Source of the DNA: a virus
Virus record (IMG/VR): IMGVR_UViG_3300035389_000041
Span: 1-22,139 of that record
Direction: 5' to 3' (one strand)
Length of the DNA: 22,139 bases
Shown here: in pieces, positions 4,950-14,859 of the stretch
Layout: every line of letters begins with the position of its first letter
Numbering within the stretch: the first letter of the stretch is position 1
Program-made: the position numbers and the translations under genes
The notes under the pieces: generated by a model
Databases searched by the model: none
What the model saw: the letters and a program-made list of their open reading frames with translations, nothing else
Told to the model about the DNA's origin: nothing

Positions 4950-7376
4950 TTATACTACAGGGGGTGTAGTTGTTAACTCTGACCATAAATCAAAGTCCCA
5001 TGATGAGCTAAAAATATAAGTACTTCCTACTGGGACTATTGCTTGTATATTGTGTCTATCATAATCACCTTTAATTACGCACTTTGAGGCTATAACACCA
5101 TCAATTGTCAAAGTATACGTTGAATCATTTGTAGCAGTTGTTATGCTAACTACTATTGGTCTATCTGTATCATTTGTTCGTATTACATTCCTTGCTCTAT
5201 AAGAAGTCATATCTTGCCACGATTGTCCTTGTCCAAGCATGCCCCCTATATTTTCTGCACTTATATTTTCTGCAACAATATGGGTAGAATTTAAAAGATT
5301 TGAAAAAATATTATCATATCTATTTAAAGCATCACCGATATCTTTATTTGTACCAATAGGTATTAAAGCACCTGTCAATAGGCCTCTTGTTTCACCAGCA
5401 AAATAAATTGTGCCTGTAATATTGTACCAACCTATTTCTGATGGATCTGTTGTAGTTGAAGGTGCATTAAATGTTTTTGGAGTACCACTTGTTGTAAATA
5501 CTTTAAATTGGTTATTTTCTCTCACTACATATTTAGCAATAAAAGGTTCTCCATCTATTGTTATTGCACTAGTACTTTTACAAGGTCTAATCGAATTGTC
5601 AACTAAACCATTATACCAACCATTAATAGGGGCTAGTGTAATGTAGTTATCAGAATCCCATTTATCAATGATATTAATTCTATTAAGATAAAATGCATTA
5701 TCAATTATTTTATTTATTGCAGTTATTGTATTTACATCACCATTATATAAATATAATCCATCTTCATATAAATACATTGTTAATGTAGCACTACCACCTA
5801 CGATATTCGGCTCACCTGTTACTGGGTTTGGTATATTAACTGCTTGTGCGGAACTATTAATACTTACATTATCACCTTTTGTCAAAGTAATGATTTTTTG
5901 TGTTGTTGTGTTTTCATTAAAAACTTCTATACCATTTATACTTAATTGATTCGCTGCATAAAGACCACCTTTGTATAAGTCAAAATGATAAAGACCAGTT
6001 TTTTGTATAATAAAATTCTTTGTCATACTAACAGGCGCAGTGATAGTAACAGTATAAGCAGCTGTATAACCTACATTAAGACATGAACTCAAATCAGTAG
6101 TTTTACTCTTTATATATTTCGCGTAAATAGTAGAACCATCATTAAAACTACAAGCACCAGTTTCACCTATATCTAAAAATTCATACAGTGTATGACTGTT
6201 CCATCTTGTCTTATTTTCTACAGTTATCGAACCTTCGCCAACAGAACCATATTGAGTCTTTAATAAAGATTCTTCACTATCTGATAAATCTATAGTAGCA
6301 TTGCCACTAATAACTGTGTTGCCTGTAATGGTAGCAGATCTTGTAATAAAATTACCATCTGCATCTAAATAAAATCCTCGTAGTGCATCAAAAATATCAG
6401 ATCTAATTACACCATTTTTAGTAAGAATAATCTCATTTGCAAACATTTCACCAGCGAATAATTTACTAACTGCTAAAGTATTGTAATATTTATCACATCC
6501 CATAGCTTTCGACCATGCCTCTATATCGTATTGACCAAATGCAGCTTTTCTTAAAATTGAGGTAAATTCATTAGACAAGAAGGTCTTAGCTGATATAACA
6601 GGTTTTAAACTAGCATTTATAACAGTTCCATTATTAAGGCAAGAAAATTCACCAATTAATAAATATTGCCAGTTACTATCTACCTCTGCTTTAGTAATTG
6701 GACTATCAGTTCCTGTATTAAAATCTACGAAAGATAATATCTCGTTTGCAACTGTAATTTTCTTAAAAGTAACTACTACAGGAGATTGGCTAATATCTGC
6801 AATAATTATTCCATCACCACCGACTGTACAAATATAAGATTCATTTATATAGAATTTTTGATTATTATAAATAATATATCCTGTTGTTTGGCCATTCCCT
6901 TGCAATGAAATAGTTGTTCCTGTAAATGAAAGTGTTGAAACTCCTAGATCTCCATCTATACCTTGAGCTCCTTTTTTAGAATAAATAAAAACTACATCAT
7001 AAATAGAACCCCAATCTGCTACACCACCACTGATATGTTCTATTCTAAATATATTATTGGAATCAAAATTAATAAAAGAACTAGAGATTGTAAAACTTTT
7101 CCATTCTGTAATTGCATTTTCTCCATTTATTGCATTTGCTATTATGTTATTATTACATAAAATTCTAACATTACCCTCTAAATCATTTTGATTAATTTTG
7201 ACTTCAAATAAATCCATTCCTAGTGGTACAGGAGGAAATTCAAAGTCATATCCAACACCATCAGATCCAATATACCAAGAACCTTTATAATGATTATAAT
7301 CTTTACCATTTGCACCAGTATCACCGTCAACACCGTCATAAATCATAGAGATTGAATAACTACCACTTGTTTTCAT
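4950..7376 (-). CDS. Long tail fiber / receptor-binding protein with collagen-like patches
   Basis: This 808-residue protein begins KTSGSYSISMIYDG and continues into a short collagen-like run (DGVDGDTGANGKD, about residues 14-26). A second Gly-rich patch (KKGAQGIDGDLG) is near residue 135. A stretch around residues 290-360 (LAVSKLFAGEMFANEIILT) resembles the 'layered' shaft of phage fibers and central tail proteins. The C-terminal 90 residues (from WQDMTSYRARN) match the beta-sandwich knob with the 'TGRPIxVSIT' type pattern seen at fiber ends. It should be the distal host-recognition protein. Its first 14 residues echo the start of the preceding gene (MAKTSASYSI), suggesting a shared attachment module. 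Three bases separate the two genes. Confidence 0.8.
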   Translation of the reverse strand: MKTSGSYSISMIYDGVDGDTGANGKDYNHYKGSWYIGSDGVGYDFEFPPVPLGMDLFEVKINQNDLEGNVRILCNNNIIANAINGENAITEWKSFTISSSFINFDSNNIFRIEHISGGVADWGSIYDVVFIYSKKGAQGIDGDLGVSTLSFTGTTISLQGNGQTTGYIIYNNQKFYINESYICTVGGDGIIIADISQSPVVVTFKKITVANEILSFVDFNTGTDSPITKAEVDSNWQYLLIGEFSCLNNGTVINASLKPVISAKTFLSNEFTSILRKAAFGQYDIEAWSKAMGCDKYYNTLAVSKLFAGEMFANEIILTKNGVIRSDIFDALRGFYLDADGNFITRSATITGNTVISGNATIDLSDSEESLLKTQYGSVGEGSITVENKTRWNSHTLYEFLDIGETGACSFNDGSTIYAKYIKSKTTDLSSCLNVGYTAAYTVTITAPVSMTKNFIIQKTGLYHFDLYKGGLYAANQLSINGIEVFNENTTTQKIITLTKGDNVSINSSAQAVNIPNPVTGEPNIVGGSATLTMYLYEDGLYLYNGDVNTITAINKIIDNAFYLNRINIIDKWDSDNYITLAPINGWYNGLVDNSIRPCKSTSAITIDGEPFIAKYVVRENNQFKVFTTSGTPKTFNAPSTTTDPSEIGWYNITGTIYFAGETRGLLTGALIPIGTNKDIGDALNRYDNIFSNLLNSTHIVAENISAENIGGMLGQGQSWQDMTSYRARNVIRTNDTDRPIVVSITTATNDSTYTLTIDGVIASKCVIKGDYDRHNIQAIVPVGSTYIFSSSWDFDLWSELTTTPPVV

Positions 7377-7379
7377 AAT

Positions 7380-8372
7380 CTAGCTTACCTCACAAGTAAA
7401 ATCGGCTTTAACAGAAACCATATCATGTGTAACTGTAAAAGTATTGGATGTTCCAACAACTGTTGCTGAACCGTTTTTATACCATTTATATGTAAGTCCT
7501 GAAGTTACTTCTGTTCCATTTTGATAAACTTTACAAGTTAAAATAGTAGAGCCTGAACCGTTCTTTAAAAAAGCGCCTTCGCTAGAACTTATTACAGCTT
7601 GATAAGGATCTGTAAGATCTAAAATTGTAATCCCATTTGTAGTAAAGGTTTGGTTATAAGTATCAGAAGAAGAATCAGTATCTTTAATATTACATCTAAA
7701 TTGAGCTGCTCCTAATACACTTGAAGCATTAACTATATAAGTTGTACTAGTTGAGCTTGCAATATTTGACCATGTTCCACTACTATATTTTTGCCATTGA
7801 TATGTGAGACTTGTTGTATCTGTTGTTACACCTCGAATTAATTCTGTTCTTAAAGTTATGCTTGTTGGAATACTTTTATTTTTAAATTGTTCACCGTTTT
7901 CACTCCAAGCTCTAGCAATAACAACAGATGTCCCATTTGATATTCTTGCAAAAGTTTTGGTAACTTCATATGCAAAATCAAGGTTCAAAACAGAATCATG
8001 ATAAGTATATGAGAATTTGAATTCTACAGTTGAATGAGTTCCATCAAATAAACTGTTGCCAACAAATCCTAAAACACTTGATGAATTAATTGTAAATCCG
8101 TTTGTACCGTTTACTATGTTTGTCCATGAAGTAGCGCCTGCTCTTCGATAGGACCAAACTTTAGCTGTACTTTGAGCTATGATATCACCAGCTTTTCCAG
8201 CAACATAAGCTGTTGGTGTTAAGGCTAGAGGAGTTGTTGACCAACTTGGATTGTAAACCCCACTAGCTGGATCATAAGCTAATGTATCAGGATGGTTTGA
8301 GTTAATTTTACTAATTATTGTAAGTCCGTCATTGTAATCAATTATTGAGTAAGAAGCGCTTGTTTTTGCCAT
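7380..8372 (-). CDS. Tail-tip protein with immunoglobulin-like domains
   Basis: The 330-residue protein consists mainly of beta domains. Residues about 160-255 (with LTYQWQKYSSGTWSNI and a Cys in AAQFRCNIKD) and about 265-330 (TILTCKVYQNG, LTYKWYKNG, FTCEVS) have the Trp/Cys spacing of Ig-like folds. An N-terminal domain carries WSYRRAGATSWTNI, a further related motif. Ig-like domains on phage virions commonly bind cell-surface sugars weakly. Its N-terminus resembles that of the next gene and its C-terminus that of the preceding gene. It starts with ATG after AAAGG. An adaptor or adhesion role at the baseplate is inferred. Confidence 0.75.
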   Translation of the reverse strand: MAKTSASYSIIDYNDGLTIISKINSNHPDTLAYDPASGVYNPSWSTTPLALTPTAYVAGKAGDIIAQSTAKVWSYRRAGATSWTNIVNGTNGFTINSSSVLGFVGNSLFDGTHSTVEFKFSYTYHDSVLNLDFAYEVTKTFARISNGTSVVIARAWSENGEQFKNKSIPTSITLRTELIRGVTTDTTSLTYQWQKYSSGTWSNIASSTSTTYIVNASSVLGAAQFRCNIKDTDSSSDTYNQTFTTNGITILDLTDPYQAVISSSEGAFLKNGSGSTILTCKVYQNGTEVTSGLTYKWYKNGSATVVGTSNTFTVTHDMVSVKADFTCEVS

Positions 8373-8393
8373 TTTATATTCCTTTTTATTTTT

Positions 8394-10136
8394 TTATATT
8401 TCTACTTCGCAACTAAAATTTGTTCTTCCAATTGTATCTTCAGGTAATATTTCAATTGTTTTCTTTCCAATTGCTTTACTGCTAGTATTCCATCTATCAT
8501 CATCTAAATAATTAGTACTGGATGAAATTCTAGTCCAATTAAAAGATTCTTCAGAAATGCTATTTGTAATATTATCATCACCCTGAAAAACAAAGCATTT
8601 TAAAGTTGTTGAAGCTGTTCCATCTCTAAACTTATCTCCATTTGTAGAGAATATTTGAATAGAAATTGCATCATCACCTTTAGGCCCTGTCTCTCCTTTA
8701 TTGCCAACAATATTAATTGGATTTATTGGAGTATTTGAAGTTTTTGAAAACGTAGTAGGGGAAAAGACTTTTATTTCTTTTAACTTTATTGAAGTATTTA
8801 AAGTATTAATTCTTTGGCCTTTTTGATTGTTTTCAAAACTTTCTACAGTGCACTTAATGTTTTCATTATCAAGATCTAAAATAACAACATCATTTCTTTC
8901 TAAGAATGGAATAAAGCTTGTTTTAAATGAAAATTCTCTAGTTCTATTTTGATTTAGTTTTAAATATTTTTCTAATGCTTCTTGAACAGCTTCAACATTG
9001 GATGCAAATTTTGCATTAATAGTTTTACTAATCTTATCAATTTCCAATAAGTCTTGAATTTCCTTTTTAACATTGTTTTCAGATTTATGAATAAAAGGAG
9101 TTCCTGTAATAGTAAAATTATTGATAGAGCATGTTGTAGTTCCTGTATTTTCTAAAATAATCTGTGCAGAACTTGGATTATCTTCTGTATCATCTGTAGA
9201 TCCATTGAATGATTTTAATTCTAAATTACCACCACTGTACGAAATATCATAAGAATCATTTGGGCCAATAGTAGGAGTTTTAACATCAATAGCTAAAGGG
9301 AATTCACAATTTGTTTTTATTGATTTATAATTTAAATTAGTAACTCCTTCTTTTGGCCATGTTGTATTTGGTAGAATATCAATATTAATTAAATCAGTAC
9401 TTTCAACATAGTTTTCAAACGATTTAAATATGATTTGTTCTTCTTGCTTTTCGTATTCATTAAATGTGCAAGTAAATGAATTTCCTTCTACAGGTGCAAA
9501 GGTTTCGTTTATTTTTCCTAGTATTGGATTATCCGAATTATTACCAATTATATATTTAGCATTTGTTTCACTATCAACATAAGCATCTTTTAAACAAAGA
9601 GTTCCAATGTTATCAAAGTATAAATTTAAACAATATGTTTCTGCTATTTTTTGAAGTTCTGACCAGATTGAATCATCACCAATATTAACTATAGTTAAGA
9701 TATCCATAATTCTATCAGCGTTAACTCTAGTAATTCCTGCCAAATTTGCTAAATAATGAATCAAAGAAGTTTCTTCTTCATATATATTTGAAATATAAAA
9801 ATTTGCTAAAGTTTGTTTTGTTGGTTTTATCTTTGTTAATTTGGCTTTAGCTAAATCAATTAATTCTAAAGAAAGGTAATCATCTGTTACATAACCTCTG
9901 CTTCTGGTAGCTCCACTTGATGAAACTTTACCAACAAATATATTTTGCCAACTTGATTCGTCATTTTCTTTATATTGAATTTTAGCATCTTCATTTGCCC
10001 AATAACCAACCGACATTCCAGTATTTCGGATAGTTATTTTCCATGATTGGCTAAAGTCTGTCATTGAGCGTGAAAGAGTTTTAATATTAACTTCAACATC
10101 ATTTATTATTAATTGTAATCTATAATTTTCTAACAT
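8394..10136 (-). CDS. Tail-tip / baseplate hub protein with C-terminal Ig-like domain
   Basis: The 580-residue protein directly follows the tape measure gene, where Dit/Tal (hub) genes lie in siphophages. Residues 1-110 (YRLQLIINDVEVNIKTL, WKITIRNTG, IFVGKVSS) are beta-rich as in tail-tip hub proteins. A helical segment (DLLEIDKISKTINAKF, then VEAVQEALEKYLKLNQN) is near residues 355-400. Near residue 485 a short collagen-like GETGPKGDD links to a C-terminal Ig-like domain ending FSCEVEI. No separate Dit gene is present, so this protein may combine Dit-like and hub functions. No peptidoglycan hydrolase motif is obvious. The ATG lies 1 bp after the tape measure stop. Confidence 0.7.
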   Translation of the reverse strand: MLENYRLQLIINDVEVNIKTLSRSMTDFSQSWKITIRNTGMSVGYWANEDAKIQYKENDESSWQNIFVGKVSSSGATRSRGYVTDDYLSLELIDLAKAKLTKIKPTKQTLANFYISNIYEEETSLIHYLANLAGITRVNADRIMDILTIVNIGDDSIWSELQKIAETYCLNLYFDNIGTLCLKDAYVDSETNAKYIIGNNSDNPILGKINETFAPVEGNSFTCTFNEYEKQEEQIIFKSFENYVESTDLINIDILPNTTWPKEGVTNLNYKSIKTNCEFPLAIDVKTPTIGPNDSYDISYSGGNLELKSFNGSTDDTEDNPSSAQIILENTGTTTCSINNFTITGTPFIHKSENNVKKEIQDLLEIDKISKTINAKFASNVEAVQEALEKYLKLNQNRTREFSFKTSFIPFLERNDVVILDLDNENIKCTVESFENNQKGQRINTLNTSIKLKEIKVFSPTTFSKTSNTPINPINIVGNKGETGPKGDDAISIQIFSTNGDKFRDGTASTTLKCFVFQGDDNITNSISEESFNWTRISSSTNYLDDDRWNTSSKAIGKKTIEILPEDTIGRTNFSCEVEI

Positions 10137-10137
10137 A

Positions 10138-12849
10138 TTAAGCCTTTACAAAAGTGACTTTTCCACCTGATCCAATATATTCTTGAACAGCCTTTACAAA
10201 GTACTCTCCAACTTTAGCAAGTCCTCCATCACCAATTACAGGTTGTTCAAATGTTTGATATACATTGATATCATAGCTTTGGACAGCACTTGATGAAGAA
10301 TAAGAATTAGTAGTTCCATTTGCAGAATTACCTGCAGTTAATAAATCACTATAGGATATTTTGCTAAGAGCTCCAGCATCTAATGATCTATAATTAGCTT
10401 TTGAAATATTTACTCCTGGAATCCAGTTAATTGCAGAAATAATTGCATTTACAATTCCAATGAACACATTTGATAACATATTCGCACCTTTTATTAAAAA
10501 GTTTCCAACAGGAACTATTGCTTTATTGTATAGCCATATGAAGCCTTTACCTAAATACTCTGTAACAACTGATAAACCTTTAAAAACAGGTGCTAATATT
10601 TTTCCAACAACTTGTCCAATTAATGATAAAACTCCATTCAGAGGAGCTAGAACCTTATCAATTAAAGGAGATAGAACATTCATAACCCCTGAAAGAATTG
10701 TGGTTAAAGGATTTAAAAGACTGTTAACAGATTTAAATGAAGTTATCATTGGTAATATAGAAGTTCCTATTTTACCAAACATAATTCCAATTTTACTTAG
10801 AAAAGATGGAGTCTTTATTGATGCTTCAGGTTTGTTTGTAGTAGTACTTACAGGATTTATTCCAGTAATTGAATCTATTACCGAATTAGAATTTTTAACT
10901 GTATTTAATTGGCCGAGCATATTATTCCACTCATTTGTAATTCTATTTTGCATTTCACCATCACCGAATCCAGTTAAAACACCCTCTAAAAATGAAACAC
11001 CTGAAGTCTTTCCGTTTTCTCCAAGGTCTCCAATTCCATTTGAAAGACCTGTAGTAAACATGTTACCAATCCAAGTTGCTTTTTTACTAGGAGAGTGAAT
11101 ATCTAATGCTTCACAAAAGGCTTTAAGTAAGGCATCCCCTCCAAGTTTTGCAATCTCTGGAGCATCTTCAATTCCTTTTCCAAGTCCTTGTAAAAAATAT
11201 TTACCTATTTCAGTACCACTTAATAAAGCTTCTGAATTTTCTTGATTACTTTTAGACTTATCAAAGATTCCTGAATCAATAGCCTTTTTACCCTGTTTTT
11301 GTAAATCAACAGGATTATATAAACCAGTAGATCCATTAAATCTATCTACATAATCAGTGTTTTTGAAATTATCTGATTTGAAATTATCCAATCCATTACT
11401 AATTTTACTTCCAAGTTCAAAATTTACCGCTATTGAAAAAGCTAACATACCAGCATTGGGACTTTTAGTAAGTCCACCCGCAACCAAGCCTGCAACTAAT
11501 CCTAAAACTATGTTTTCTCCAAAAGCTTTATAATCTCCACTTTGTTTTGCATCAATTAAGCCAATTCCAATTGATGCAACAGCTAGCATAGCTGTTGTTT
11601 TAGAACCAGAAAAACCTTTTGCAAAAAGAGCAGTTTTAATAGTATTGGTTAGTAAAAGTGTTGCTAGTTTTATTCCTGTAAAGCCTACAGCAAGCAATAA
11701 ACCAGTTTTAAGCGCATCTGGTGCAACTTTGAATAAATCGGACCAATCACCATCTTTTAAGCCTTTCTGTATCGATTTGAAAGTGTCTCCTGTTGTTTCA
11801 AATATAAAATTTATTACAGGAACATTTGAAAATAGATTAGTTAATTTGTTCCATTCTAAACTTATTTCATCAGCTACAATTTTAAAAATATTTCCAACAG
11901 TTTTAAAATAGATTGGTAAATTTGTTAATTGAACAACTAGCCATGAATTAAATCTTACAGATTTTTCTATGAAGGATTGAAAATCTTTACTAGTGCTTAA
12001 AGTTGATAAAGCTGTACTTACATTTTCAAGTGCAATTTTAACAGTAGGAAGGGTAGTCATTCCAACTGTTTGTAAATTCTGAATAACATTATCTTTAAAA
12101 GTTGACCATTGTCCAGAAAGTGTTTTAGATTGCTTTTCTAGCATTCCATTAAACTTTCCACCTTCTGATGTTAATGAGCTCATTGCATTTTCAACTTCAG
12201 GAAGTCCAATTTTACCTGCAGTAATCATTTTCATAAGTTCTTCTGTAGTGATATTTAAATTTGTGGCCATTGCATCAAGAAGAGGTACACCATTTTCTGT
12301 AAATCTGTTAATTTCTTCAAGTGATGCTTTTCCCTTTGCTCTAATTTTTCCATAAGCAGAAACAAGAGTCATCATTTTATCACTATTTCCCATAGAGAGA
12401 TCACCAACTTGTTGAAGTTTACCTTGAACATCATCAAGACCAACTCCAAAAGCAAGTAAATTCTTAGCACCGTCCGAAATTGTATCAAAAGAAAGAGGTG
12501 TAGATGCTGCAAAACTTCTAAGACTTCCAAGCATTTTAGTAGCATTACCAACTGACCCTGTTAATACTTCAAATTGAGTAGATACTTTTTCTAAACTGGA
12601 AGCTTCTTTAATAGCTTTAACTGATGTAGTTAATATTGCAGCAAATCCAGCTAAACCACTTGCAAGACCTACTTTTGCTAGTGATGCCATGCTTTTAGTT
12701 ACTTTCAAAGTTTGATTATCTAAAGATTTAAGAGCTAGATTTGATTTTGCAGATTTGTTTCTAACACTAGAAAGGCTTTTTGTAACTTTATTAAATTCTT
12801 TAGTAGCAAAATTCTTTGCCGAAATGGTTACTTGGACTTTTGGTGCCAT
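10138..12849 (-). CDS. Tail tape measure protein
   Basis: This 903-residue protein sets tail length and passes through the tail tube during DNA ejection. Residues about 85-260 match the N-terminal tape-measure domain pattern (SLEKVSTQFEVLTG, FAASTPLSFDTI, ENGVPLLDAMATN), known as TIGR02675. Hydrophobic helices around 385-475 and 690-800 are suited to membrane insertion at infection. At about 1.5 angstrom per residue it predicts a tail near 130-135 nm. It begins inside the end of the frameshifted chaperone gene (22-bp overlap), with the ribosome site GGAG. The order chaperone, tape measure, hub is the standard siphophage layout. Confidence 0.92.
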   Translation of the reverse strand: MAPKVQVTISAKNFATKEFNKVTKSLSSVRNKSAKSNLALKSLDNQTLKVTKSMASLAKVGLASGLAGFAAILTTSVKAIKEASSLEKVSTQFEVLTGSVGNATKMLGSLRSFAASTPLSFDTISDGAKNLLAFGVGLDDVQGKLQQVGDLSMGNSDKMMTLVSAYGKIRAKGKASLEEINRFTENGVPLLDAMATNLNITTEELMKMITAGKIGLPEVENAMSSLTSEGGKFNGMLEKQSKTLSGQWSTFKDNVIQNLQTVGMTTLPTVKIALENVSTALSTLSTSKDFQSFIEKSVRFNSWLVVQLTNLPIYFKTVGNIFKIVADEISLEWNKLTNLFSNVPVINFIFETTGDTFKSIQKGLKDGDWSDLFKVAPDALKTGLLLAVGFTGIKLATLLLTNTIKTALFAKGFSGSKTTAMLAVASIGIGLIDAKQSGDYKAFGENIVLGLVAGLVAGGLTKSPNAGMLAFSIAVNFELGSKISNGLDNFKSDNFKNTDYVDRFNGSTGLYNPVDLQKQGKKAIDSGIFDKSKSNQENSEALLSGTEIGKYFLQGLGKGIEDAPEIAKLGGDALLKAFCEALDIHSPSKKATWIGNMFTTGLSNGIGDLGENGKTSGVSFLEGVLTGFGDGEMQNRITNEWNNMLGQLNTVKNSNSVIDSITGINPVSTTTNKPEASIKTPSFLSKIGIMFGKIGTSILPMITSFKSVNSLLNPLTTILSGVMNVLSPLIDKVLAPLNGVLSLIGQVVGKILAPVFKGLSVVTEYLGKGFIWLYNKAIVPVGNFLIKGANMLSNVFIGIVNAIISAINWIPGVNISKANYRSLDAGALSKISYSDLLTAGNSANGTTNSYSSSSAVQSYDINVYQTFEQPVIGDGGLAKVGEYFVKAVQEYIGSGGKVTFVKA

Positions 12850-13139
12850 GATTTTTGCTCCTCAATCATTCTTTTATTTTGTAATTCAATCCATTTGAAT
12901 CTAATAATGTCATAAATATTCATATCAAGTGCTGGTTGATCATAAAGGCCACCTGCAACTGGATAATGAGTATATGTACCTTTTGAATCAATCATTCTAA
13001 GACAGGAATTAATCCAAGAAATCCATTTCATATAGATGGAATAAGGATTTCTTCCATCAGGGAAATAATCATCAATATCGTAAGAATTTCCCTTAAAGTT
13101 CCATTCAACTACTTCACAGATTTCGGACGATTCAAAAAA
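12828..13139 (-). CDS. Frameshift extension of the tail assembly chaperone (gpGT-type T region)
   Basis: The T frame is open from the slippery site through 12828 and gives 101 residues after the shift, beginning ESSEICEVVEWNFKG and including DYFPDGRNPY. No start codon with a ribosome site exists for it. The slippery heptamer T TTT TTG lies at 13133-13139, within the last codons of the upstream chaperone gene and in the exact phase for a -1 shift. The fusion would be about 251 residues (150 from G plus 101), near the size of lambda gpGT. An ATG at 13031 inside this frame would give only 67 residues and lacks a ribosome site. In siphophages the G and GT products load the tape measure protein and recruit tube subunits. 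Confidence 0.85.
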   Translation of the reverse strand, partial: FFESSEICEVVEWNFKGNSYDIDDYFPDGRNPYSIYMKWISWINSCLRMIDSKGTYTHYPVAGGLYDQPALDMNIYDIIRFKWIELQNKRMIEEQKSWHQKSK

Positions 13140-13582
13140 GGGTTGTTAAATATTTCAACCTCTTCACAAATTTGGGTTGCTAGCTCTACATCTTGCAAGA
13201 GAGCATTTAATGAAGATTCTGTTAATTTATCAAATTCTTCTTCATCAAAGTTGTTTCTACCAATTCCATTTTCTAGTTGAAATTTTAATATCTCTCCACT
13301 ATCAAGAAATTGAGCATCGAGCATAGTTCTAACTTGTTCTTCAGTCATACTTTCTAGAATTTCAGATTCAGTTAAACTCTTATCTAAGTTTGAAAGTTTA
13401 TCTTCGAGCATTTTAATTTGCTTTACAGGAGCTGATTTAATCAATCGTCTTTTTAAATTATTATATTCATCATTTTGAGCAATATTAAATTTTTTAACTC
13501 TATAAGTATAAGTTTCATCACCAACTTTAATTTCAATTGGTTCACTTTGAATTCTATTTGTTATTGATTTTGCTAAACTCAT
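13109..13582 (-). CDS. Tail assembly chaperone (gpG-type)
   Basis: The 157-residue protein lies between the tail tube and tape measure genes. It has an N-terminal beta segment (IEIKVGDETYTYRVKKF), then a helical, acidic region (LEDKLSNLDKSLTESE, EEQVRTMLDAQFLDSGE), as in the G-type chaperones. It is not in the virion; it binds the tape measure protein during assembly. The last 7 codons follow a -1 slippery heptamer, so a minority of ribosomes make the longer GT form. The start has AGGAGA 7 bp upstream. The gene follows the tube gene by 3 bp. Confidence 0.85.
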   Translation of the reverse strand: MSLAKSITNRIQSEPIEIKVGDETYTYRVKKFNIAQNDEYNNLKRRLIKSAPVKQIKMLEDKLSNLDKSLTESEILESMTEEQVRTMLDAQFLDSGEILKFQLENGIGRNNFDEEEFDKLTESSLNALLQDVELATQICEEVEIFNNPFLNRPKSVK

Positions 13583-13585
13583 TTT

Positions 13586-14857
13586 TTATTCTCCTACAAA
13601 ATATAAAGTTGTGTAATCACCATAGTTGTCTAAATCTGCAATTTGGAAATCAAGGCTTGTATCTATTGTTGTATCTTGAGCGCTCTTACTAGAACTAGTG
13701 TATTGAATAGATCTAAAGTCAAAAATGATTTGAGATTTAACATTATCAGTAATATTTGTTCCTAAATATTCAAGTTGTAATGAACTTTCTAAATCACTGG
13801 CAACTTTTTCTCTTTCAAGCTCTGAACTTAAAGCATCATCTTTATCTGTTGTTGTTACTGTCATTGAACCAGTTATTCCAAAGACACCTCTAAAGTGTTT
13901 TGTTTTCGTTAAAGAGTGTTGAGAAATTCCATCATCATCCGATATATTGTTGGTAAATTCTGCAGAAATAGATTTGATATAATCCCACTGTTTTCCATTT
14001 ATTAATGTATATCCAGTATTAAATTTCATAGCATCTTCATCTAAATAATCTAATGTTTTATTTGCATTAGTTGGATTGGCTATTAAATCTAATAATTTTA
14101 AAGAATAAGATGCTTTTACTTTAGATTTTAAATCACCACTAAGAGAAAAAGAATCAACAGCACCTCCAGAAGCTTTTTCAGTAGTTCCTGTTCCTTCTGT
14201 TTGAACTGTAAGAGTTGGATTTTCTCCATAAGTTTTATTTGGACTAAAAATTGTTAATGTAGCATCTGTACCTGAGAAAAATATAGGTTGATAATGTGAT
14301 GCTATTTGATATGTTCCTGAATTAACACATAAAACAGAGCTAGAAGTTATTAGACCGTTTAAAAGCTTACATTTATAGTTTCCATTATTTAAAGTTGTTA
14401 TTAAGTCATTTATAGTTGTATCTGCTAAAGCTAGTGTTCCATCAGTTCCAAATTCTGTATCTAATACTTCATTTTTGTAACTTCCTATATATGATTTAAT
14501 ATCATTACTAGTAATTATTAATTTGCAACTTTTTTCTTCACCTACATATACAAGACTTATTCCAGAACCAATTTTAACAGGTGCTGATTTATCACCGTAT
14601 AAACTTTCAAAAAGCAATTTATTTGACTTATTAGCACTTAAATTACATTCTAATTTTGTAGAGTAGTTGATAGCATCTAAAGAGACTCCAGAACTTGAAT
14701 TTCGCCCTGTTATAATACCTGTTTCTGATTTACTAACATCTTGTTCTATAAAAGCAACACTAGTTACTGGAACACCACAAGTTAATGGACCTGCTACTCC
14801 CATTGTAGTTTCAAGGCCAATAGCTGTTTTAGTATAATTCTTTTTTGGAATTCCCAT
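13586..14857 (-). CDS. Major tail tube protein
   Basis: The 423-residue protein lies in the tube gene position, between the putative tail terminator and the chaperone. It is beta-rich, with Gly/Ser/Thr-rich strands: GVPVTSVAFIEQDVSKSETGI near the start and GVFGITGSMTVTTTDKDDAL near residue 330. It is longer than simple tube proteins (often 150-250 residues), which suggests an extra surface domain in the middle (residues about 120-230). The start follows GAGGAGAT by 6 bp. Assignment rests on order and composition; no single signature motif is seen. Confidence 0.75.
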   Translation of the reverse strand: MGIPKKNYTKTAIGLETTMGVAGPLTCGVPVTSVAFIEQDVSKSETGIITGRNSSSGVSLDAINYSTKLECNLSANKSNKLLFESLYGDKSAPVKIGSGISLVYVGEEKSCKLIITSNDIKSYIGSYKNEVLDTEFGTDGTLALADTTINDLITTLNNGNYKCKLLNGLITSSSVLCVNSGTYQIASHYQPIFFSGTDATLTIFSPNKTYGENPTLTVQTEGTGTTEKASGGAVDSFSLSGDLKSKVKASYSLKLLDLIANPTNANKTLDYLDEDAMKFNTGYTLINGKQWDYIKSISAEFTNNISDDDGISQHSLTKTKHFRGVFGITGSMTVTTTDKDDALSSELEREKVASDLESSLQLEYLGTNITDNVKSQIIFDFRSIQYTSSSKSAQDTTIDTSLDFQIADLDNYGDYTTLYFVGE

Positions 14858-14859
14858 TT

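Noticed and set aside
10460-11098. 212-residue plus-strand open frame
   Set aside because: It is antisense to the tape measure gene, has no ribosome site, and has a composition explained by the coding strand.
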